NCBI GenBank assembly: GCA_965660075.1
Contig: CBFHYO010000030.1
Span: forward strand, 1 to 7,366
From: CAYYFV01 sp965660075
Lineage (GTDB): Bacteria; Patescibacteriota; Gracilibacteria; UBA1369; GCA-2718715
Length of the DNA: 7,366 nt
Direction: 5' to 3'
Below the pieces are notes generated by a model, which saw nothing but the letters and a program-made list of their open reading frames with translations, made no database searches and was not told the origin of the DNA. Positions 1-4,659 of the stretch are shown in pieces (the first letter of the stretch is position 1; each line of letters opens with the position of its first letter). Both the position numbers and the translations under genes were made by a program.

Positions 1-3000
1 GCTACATTTAATTTGAACCAATACATTGATGCTAATGGAGTTGGATTTAGCGATGTTTTCAAATGGGAGTTTGGAGATTTTGAGACAGATGTATTTGATG
101 TACGTGTAGAGGGTTGTGATGTGAATACAGTTGATGCAGAAGTTGCGTCTTTGCAAATAGATGAAAGTCCTGTAGATAATCCGACTTTGTCTTGTAATCA
201 CCCAAGCTTTATTAGATTGAAATTGTCTAACACCGGGATTAATAATATTGATTTAGGTACCAAAAAAGCTGTACTTACTGTTTCTAACGGTGGTGTAGAT
301 CAGCAAATTCAGGATTATCTTTTTGCAGTTAAGGAAGAAGGTCCTTTTGATGTTTCAGATTTAGACTCTGATAAGTTAGAAATTACTTTCAATCCAAATG
401 TGATACTAAATTCTGGCGAAGATGTTGAATTGGTATTAGAGGTTAGATTAACAGATCAAATTGATCCGGATACTACTTTTGTGGAAATTACGAATGTTGT
501 CATTAATGATTTGAATCTTTCTTTGGATTCTATTATACGATTCGACGTGGCATGTGGCGATGGTGACGTTGTTGCTCCTGGTGAAGGTGCTGGTGCAGCT
601 ATTACTAAATGGATTGTGAATTTGTTTTCTGTACCAACAGCATATGCAGAATTTACTCCTGATGTAATTCCACGTCTTCCAAGACTTGTTCCGGAAGAGG
701 AGCCTAGGGGGTTGGATTGTCCTAGTTTGGAGAACTTTAATTTAAATCTTAATGCCAGGTTGATAGGTCTGATAGATTTAAGAAAAGGTGCTGAGATTAT
801 AAGTTTTAATTCGGTGTTTTATAATAACGATAATATTCAGATGATTATAGATAATTCAACTGTTGATTCTTTAGATGATTTTAGCGATTTAGATTTGAGA
901 ACTATTCCTTTTGGCGAAAGGTATTTATATACGAATGTTACTTTTAGAGAATTTTCAGATGAATATGAATCCGCTATCGAAATTACTCGAAAATTGCCTC
1001 TAATTCGGATAGACAATCAATGTGCGCGTGTGGCGGCAAATGTTACTCTTGTAGAGCCTCAAGAATGTACTCTAGACAATTTTAATCAGAATAGAGTGAA
1101 CACAGTTACTTTAACTGTTGAAAATCCAACAGATCAAGTTATCACAATCACTGATCTCAATTCTGATAATCGTAATGTTGAGATTTTAGATGTGTTAGAT
1201 ACAGATGGTATTTCTTTATTAGAAGATTCGGGTGCGTTGAATAAAATAGTTGAAGCTGATGATGCCCTTGAAATTACTGTACGTGTGCAGGGGGGGGCAA
1301 ATGAAGATGCAGGACTGACTTTAGTTTATAGTATTGATGTTAGAGTTGATTCTACTACCATTAATTTTGGTAATAATGAGTTTGATTTCAGTCCTTGTTC
1401 GGAGGGTGTTGGGATTAGCGCTCCAAATAGTAGGGATCTTAAGTGTGATGCTTTTCATGATAATGAATTAAAAGAAAAGCTTTCGGCAATTGATGATTTA
1501 GATATTTATGATCAAGAAGGGTATGAGGGTATGGCTAGAGTTAATTTGACTGGTTTGAGCCAAGACTTAAGGAATAGTTTAGAGATTCAGATTTTGAAGA
1601 ATGATGGTACTCCTGTACGTAAATCTCAAAAAATTATTGGATCTGATGATGAAAATCAGATTGAATTTAATTTTGTTCGTAATGGAGTCAAATATGTACC
1701 GATTCCGGAGGTGGCTGTGCCTCAAGTTTTTACGATTGATAGGTTTGAAAGTGGGTTTGCATTTTTGAATGATGAATTAGATTATACAATTAAAATAACT
1801 TTGGGTGATCAGTCTTTTGAATTAAGCCGAGATTTTGAATGTGAGGGAGCTATTTATTGGAAGTTAAATCGAGATTCTGATGATCCTATAGGAGATGACT
1901 CTGATTTTCCAGGTTTACAAGATGATTATGTTATTAGCCCATTAGACGTTGCCTGTGATTTGCGAGGTGATTACGAGATTTATGCTTTTAATTATTCTCC
2001 TAAAAATATAACTTTAGATGATGGGTCTAGTATTTTAGCTTTAGGCTCTTTTAATAAGGAAGATGAGTTTAGTTTAGATAATAAGTTTGAATTATTTGAT
2101 ACAACAGATATATCTGAGTTAGGTTTTACTAATGATAGTTTTCATTTGATTGATTCTGCAGAAATTAACAATCAGTGTCCTGCTTTGGAAATCAAATTTG
2201 ATAGACAAGAATTGCTACTCAATGAAGATTCAGGTTTGGCTTGTTATTCTCGTTCTGTCAATTCAGAATCTAATACCTGGGATAATTCTCGAGAATTTGT
2301 GCCAAATCGTTTTAATCTTGAAATTATTAATTATTCTAATGAAGATCAAACATTGTCTTTGAATCCAGATAGTGAGATTTTTAACTATTTAAATGTGCAC
2401 TTTGTGGATAGTGATGTTTTATTTAATGATAATTCTGTGAATGTAGCTCAAATGAGTAGAGTTGATGATAAAATCACTCTCCAAACGGATGTGTTATTTA
2501 AATTAGATTCTGGAGATAATCTAAACATTGTTGACTTTGATAGTTTGTTTAATGGTGACAATTTTTCAGTTGAAAATGCTCAATTTGATGTGGATTGTAA
2601 TATATTTGATTCTACAGTTGAAGAATTAGCATCTAACTTTTGTCCAGAGAGTCCTAAAATTTTAAATATTTCAAAAGTAATTGGTGAGGTTACTGACTTT
2701 GATGACAATGTGTTTAATAATAATACCTACGAGGTACGTGCAGAATCTTATGATTATGGAGAAACTATTAAGAGGTTTTCTTTGGTTAATGTTAACCCTA
2801 TACCTGAGATAGATTTTACTAATTCTATTATCAGAAACGTTGATTATCTATCTGAATTTAATTTTAATGATATAAATAACTGTGTGCAAATATCTGTTGG
2901 GCGGTTTAATGTACAAGCTTGCCAATTGCCATGGAATCAAATTTTGCCTGAGCCAGTTATCAATCTTGCCGTGCCAGAGGTTGCGAATCAAGAAAATTTT

Positions 3001-4563
3001 GATTTTAGTTTTGACAGACTTGGTTTTGAATTTGATGTTGAAAACGGTTTTGGACCTTTGTTTGATATTGAGTTTTATCTTATTAACGAAGGTGATGATA
3101 ATATTATAGAAATTAAAAATTTAGATTTTGAGTTTGTTCCAGAGAATGCTGATACTTTTAAGGTGATTTTTTCTGCTAGAAATGGTCTTCGAAATGTTTC
3201 TGATTTAGGAGATTATGGTATGGCTATCAAATATCCTCCTTATGCATTTGCAGATAAATTGCAATTAACAAAAGTTTATTTTGATGATCATGTCTACGAA
3301 TTAGATCCGAATAACGGAGGTTTGGTTGATTTTAACTTTTATGAAGTTTCCAGACCATCTTTGCTCGGTCGTGATAATGTAACGAAATTATTTAATGTGG
3401 AAAACTACACTTATGATTATGTTAATGGTTTAAATACTGTTACTAATAGGTATTGTATGGGAGGTGAGATTGTGGTTAGTGACAATCAACAACCTGGGCA
3501 AAGTGGTTTAGGTCCATCCAATTTAGTATATTGGAATAAAAGTGTGTATCCAGTTATTTTAGATGGTTTAAGATTCCGTTCTAATATTTTTCAAAAAGCT
3601 TTTGTTCATGATTGGTTTGGTGCAATTTATGATTTTAATACTTTTAAGAATGGTATTCAATCAGCTTTAGGCCTGGATCCAGTTTCTAACAATTCTTTGC
3701 TTAAAATATGGACCTACTTTTTATACAACATGGATTTTGACACTTACTATCGTATAGCACAAGTTGAATCAGAGGACAATTCTGCTGGGGCCTCCAGTAA
3801 TCAATTGGATGTTAATCCTTTTGATATCAATCCATCCGATAATAACTTTGCTGATTTTAATTTTGACATTAATGAAAATCTTTTAGATGCAGGATCTATT
3901 GATTTGACTCGGTCTGATTTTGAGAGGTTTTTAGATTCTATTAGTAATACGGAGCAATTTTTAGCTGTTAAAAACTTTTTAACTTCACCTTATTTATATT
4001 TTGCTAAACAATCTAAGTCCTTGTTTTTTATAAATGGTTCTAGCCCATCTTTAGAGCTCAAACCAGTCTTTGATGCACGTACTATTCCACCAGTTAAAGT
4101 AGATGCAAATTTATGTATTCAAAGCGAACCTGCTACATATTTAAGTCATGATTCAAGTTATGGTAAATCACTTAATCCATCACCAGCTGATTTGGATGAT
4201 GATAATGTAATTCATGATTTTGATAACTATCCTTTAATTTTCAATGATAGAATTGGTGCTTATGAAGGTATTTTGGGATTTATTAATAGTAGTGGCGATG
4301 AAAATAGAAATGGACTTCTCGATGATATAAATATTGATGGTGGTGGTATTGCAGAAACTTTGATTTGGAATGTGGCTTCTCGTTCTCAGTTTTGGTTGGG
4401 TGTGCCTGAGGCTTTTGCTTGTGAGAATCCAGTTAACAACACTATTATTCAAGTAGAAATTCCGGGTGGAGGTTTTGGTTCGGGTACCGATTTTGGATTA
4501 CCTGGAGGGGGTACTGGACCAGGAGTTATTCCAGGCGTGTTACCAGGAGCTGGTCGTTCTTAA
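1..4563 (+). CDS. Giant multi-domain secreted/surface protein, 5'-partial
   Basis: The frame is open from base 1 to tandem TAA TAA stops at 4561-4566, giving at least 1,520 residues (numbered here from codon 1 at base 1). No start or signal peptide is in the window; a TTG at 13 is only an internal Leu codon. The protein is rich in Asp, Asn, Phe, Ile and Val, acidic, and has no enzyme motif I recognise. Visible order: tail of one module ending at Cys39; about eight beta-rich modules between Cys65 and Cys1152; an aromatic-rich stretch about 1153-1371; calcium-loop motifs at 1397-1411 and 1433-1442; a VPEAFA-C motif at 1468-1474; and a Gly/Pro tail at 1488-1520. Recurrent strand patterns such as LTVENPTDQVITITDL resemble CARDB/DUF11-like Ig folds, although no family can be named with certainty. 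Inference: an extracellular stalk, adhesin or surface-layer component, exported through a missing N-terminus. It is followed 18 bases later by a gene of similar style. Confidence 0.85.
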   Translation, partial: ATFNLNQYIDANGVGFSDVFKWEFGDFETDVFDVRVEGCDVNTVDAEVASLQIDESPVDNPTLSCNHPSFIRLKLSNTGINNIDLGTKKAVLTVSNGGVDQQIQDYLFAVKEEGPFDVSDLDSDKLEITFNPNVILNSGEDVELVLEVRLTDQIDPDTTFVEITNVVINDLNLSLDSIIRFDVACGDGDVVAPGEGAGAAITKWIVNLFSVPTAYAEFTPDVIPRLPRLVPEEEPRGLDCPSLENFNLNLNARLIGLIDLRKGAEIISFNSVFYNNDNIQMIIDNSTVDSLDDFSDLDLRTIPFGERYLYTNVTFREFSDEYESAIEITRKLPLIRIDNQCARVAANVTLVEPQECTLDNFNQNRVNTVTLTVENPTDQVITITDLNSDNRNVEILDVLDTDGISLLEDSGALNKIVEADDALEITVRVQGGANEDAGLTLVYSIDVRVDSTTINFGNNEFDFSPCSEGVGISAPNSRDLKCDAFHDNELKEKLSAIDDLDIYDQEGYEGMARVNLTGLSQDLRNSLEIQILKNDGTPVRKSQKIIGSDDENQIEFNFVRNGVKYVPIPEVAVPQVFTIDRFESGFAFLNDELDYTIKITLGDQSFELSRDFECEGAIYWKLNRDSDDPIGDDSDFPGLQDDYVISPLDVACDLRGDYEIYAFNYSPKNITLDDGSSILALGSFNKEDEFSLDNKFELFDTTDISELGFTNDSFHLIDSAEINNQCPALEIKFDRQELLLNEDSGLACYSRSVNSESNTWDNSREFVPNRFNLEIINYSNEDQTLSLNPDSEIFNYLNVHFVDSDVLFNDNSVNVAQMSRVDDKITLQTDVLFKLDSGDNLNIVDFDSLFNGDNFSVENAQFDVDCNIFDSTVEELASNFCPESPKILNISKVIGEVTDFDDNVFNNNTYEVRAESYDYGETIKRFSLVNVNPIPEIDFTNSIIRNVDYLSEFNFNDINNCVQISVGRFNVQACQLPWNQILPEPVINLAVPEVANQENFDFSFDRLGFEFDVENGFGPLFDIEFYLINEGDDNIIEIKNLDFEFVPENADTFKVIFSARNGLRNVSDLGDYGMAIKYPPYAFADKLQLTKVYFDDHVYELDPNNGGLVDFNFYEVSRPSLLGRDNVTKLFNVENYTYDYVNGLNTVTNRYCMGGEIVVSDNQQPGQSGLGPSNLVYWNKSVYPVILDGLRFRSNIFQKAFVHDWFGAIYDFNTFKNGIQSALGLDPVSNNSLLKIWTYFLYNMDFDTYYRIAQVESEDNSAGASSNQLDVNPFDINPSDNNFADFNFDINENLLDAGSIDLTRSDFERFLDSISNTEQFLAVKNFLTSPYLYFAKQSKSLFFINGSSPSLELKPVFDARTIPPVKVDANLCIQSEPATYLSHDSSYGKSLNPSPADLDDDNVIHDFDNYPLIFNDRIGAYEGILGFINSSGDENRNGLLDDINIDGGGIAETLIWNVASRSQFWLGVPEAFACENPVNNTIIQVEIPGGGFGSGTDFGLPGGGTGPGVIPGVLPGAGRS
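541..660 (+). other. Internal signal-peptidase-like segment (VPTAYA-E)
   Basis: Between modules 1 and 2 of the first protein, a Gly/Ala-rich linker (GEGAGAA, 194-200) leads into ITKWIVNLFSVPTAYA (201-216). This is a short hydrophobic run ending in a textbook A-x-A signal-peptidase I site before Glu217. A Pro-rich linker (220-235) follows, then Cys240. It looks like the end of a signal peptide placed more than 200 residues into the chain. It may be a processing site, a membrane-hairpin remnant or a plain linker. Confidence 0.4.
1290..1297 (+). repeat. Poly-G tract (8 G) in coding sequence
   Basis: Eight consecutive G residues lie in an A/T-rich gene and encode the end of Gln430 plus Gly-Gly-Ala. 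Loss of one G leads to TGA at 1316-1318; gain of one G leads to TGA at 1302-1304. The tract therefore sits where slippage would act as an on/off switch. It could also be a chance run or a sequencing-error hotspot; as given, the frame is intact. Confidence 0.9.
3457..4113 (+). other. Aromatic-rich, Cys-free region of unknown fold
   Basis: Residues about 1153-1371 of the first protein break the modular pattern. There is no Cys between 1152 and 1372. Phe, Tyr and Trp are frequent (for example AFVHDWFGAIYDF and LLKIWTYFLYNMDFDTYYRI), and parts look helical. A low-complexity Asp/Asn/Phe stretch (about 1269-1297) sits in the middle. It could be a globular functional head rather than another stalk module. 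No homologue is recognised. Confidence 0.4.
4189..4326 (+). other. Calcium-loop motifs: TSP3-like and EF-like
   Basis: Residues 1397-1411 read DLDDDNVIHDFDNYP. This closely follows the thrombospondin type 3 consensus D-x-D-x-D-G-x-x-D-x-x-D-N-C-P, with Asp shifted one place (His1405, Asp1406) and Tyr replacing Cys. Residues 1433-1442 (DENRNGLLDD) fit a D-x-N-x-N-G-x-x-D EF/dockerin-type loop. In exported bacterial proteins such loops bind Ca2+ and stiffen linkers. Calcium binding here is inferred from the motif only. Confidence 0.6.
4402..4431 (+). other. Second signal-peptidase-like motif (VPEAFA-C)
   Basis: Residues 1468-1477 (VPEAFACENP) echo the internal VPTAYAEFTP at 211-220: V-P-x-A-[YF]-A, one variable residue, then Pro three residues later, both after an aromatic/hydrophobic run (here SQFWLG). 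This one sits just before the Gly/Pro tail, so cleavage would release a C-terminal piece of about 47 residues. It may simply be coincidence or a domain border. Confidence 0.35.
4462..4560 (+). other. Gly/Pro-rich C-terminal tail
   Basis: The last 33 residues (1488-1520) contain 14 Gly and 5 Pro, starting PGGGFGSGTDFGLPGGG and ending PGAGRS. No LPxTG motif, hydrophobic anchor helix or basic sorting tail follows, so this is not a standard sortase or transmembrane anchor. It may be a flexible linker, a docking tail for another surface protein, or an uncharacterised sorting signal. Confidence 0.7.
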
Positions 4564-4581
4564 TAAATTAAAATTTATATT
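4564..4581 (+). promoter_or_regulatory. 18-base intergenic gap without a Shine-Dalgarno site
   Basis: The gap is all A/T and has no GGAG-like sequence before the GTG at 4582. It starts with a second in-frame TAA. TAAAAT at 4569-4574 is spaced like a -10 box for a leaderless start at the GTG, but there is no -35-like hexamer and the region is too A/T-rich to trust. The short gap with no terminator favours co-transcription of the two genes. Confidence 0.35.
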
Positions 4582-4659
4582 GTGAAAAAAAAGAATTTAA
4601 CATTACTGGTTTGCATGGTTGCCTCTATTGTGGCTGCAGTTGCCTTGTATTTTGGGGCT
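4582..4659 (+). other. Signal peptide or N-terminal membrane anchor of the second protein
   Basis: Residues 1-26 show a basic n-region (MKKKN), a hydrophobic core L6-F24 rich in Ala and Val, and a small-residue end (GAGG). Cleavage could fall after Ala21 (A-V-A) or near Ala26; an uncleaved anchor is also possible. Cys11 lies within the core and lacks a proper lipobox, so this is not a lipoprotein signal. Confidence 0.75.

Larger units (their letters stand above)
193..3456 (+). repeat. Array of Cys-bracketed beta-sandwich-like modules (protein level)
   Basis: In the first gene the Cys residues come mostly as module-opening and module-closing pairs: 65/185, 240/341, 356/466, 482/614, 652/726, 748/866, 881/961 and 974/1152. 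Closers often follow an F-x-x-x-C-type strand (FDVAC, FSPC, FEC, FDVDC). Openers precede a strand of hydrophobic-x-hydrophobic-x-N pattern: IRLKLSN (71-77), LTVEN (371-375), IYAFN (660-664), LEIIN (773-777) and FYLIN (1025-1029). Several modules carry a later edge pattern such as SGEDVELVLEV or EADDALEITVRV. The modules are highly divergent, with no DNA-level repeat. Pairing into disulfides is an inference; the spacing and alternation are what is seen. Confidence 0.6.

Noticed and set aside
13..15. TTG as the start of the first gene
   Set aside because: The frame is open through base 1, there is no signal peptide or binding site there, and the sequence begins mid-module just before the closing Cys39. 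The real start lies upstream of the window.
2150..2362. Short + strand frame of 70 codons inside the first gene
   Set aside because: Its Leu/Ile-rich product is what an alternative frame of A/T-rich Asp/Asn/Phe coding sequence gives. The same holds for 2882-3109.
4402..4422. VPEAFAC as a lipoprotein lipobox
   Set aside because: It sits near the C-terminus with no n-region or adequate hydrophobic core, and Phe at -2 and Ala at -3 lack the usual Leu-[AS]-[GA]-Cys form.
4234..4452. Reverse-strand reading frame of 72 codons
   Set aside because: It lies wholly inside the strongly supported first gene, opposite its calcium-loop and tail region. Its product is low-complexity Ile/Asn/Ser/Thr sequence without any domain.
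4563..4578. Inverted repeat ATAAATT-AA-AATTTAT between the genes
   Set aside because: The arms are only A/T, the 2-base loop is too tight, and no U-tract follows. It is expected by chance here and is not a terminator.
4561..4584. Stop-codon readthrough joining the two genes, which share one reading frame
   Set aside because: Two consecutive TAA codons separate them and the second has its own signal peptide.
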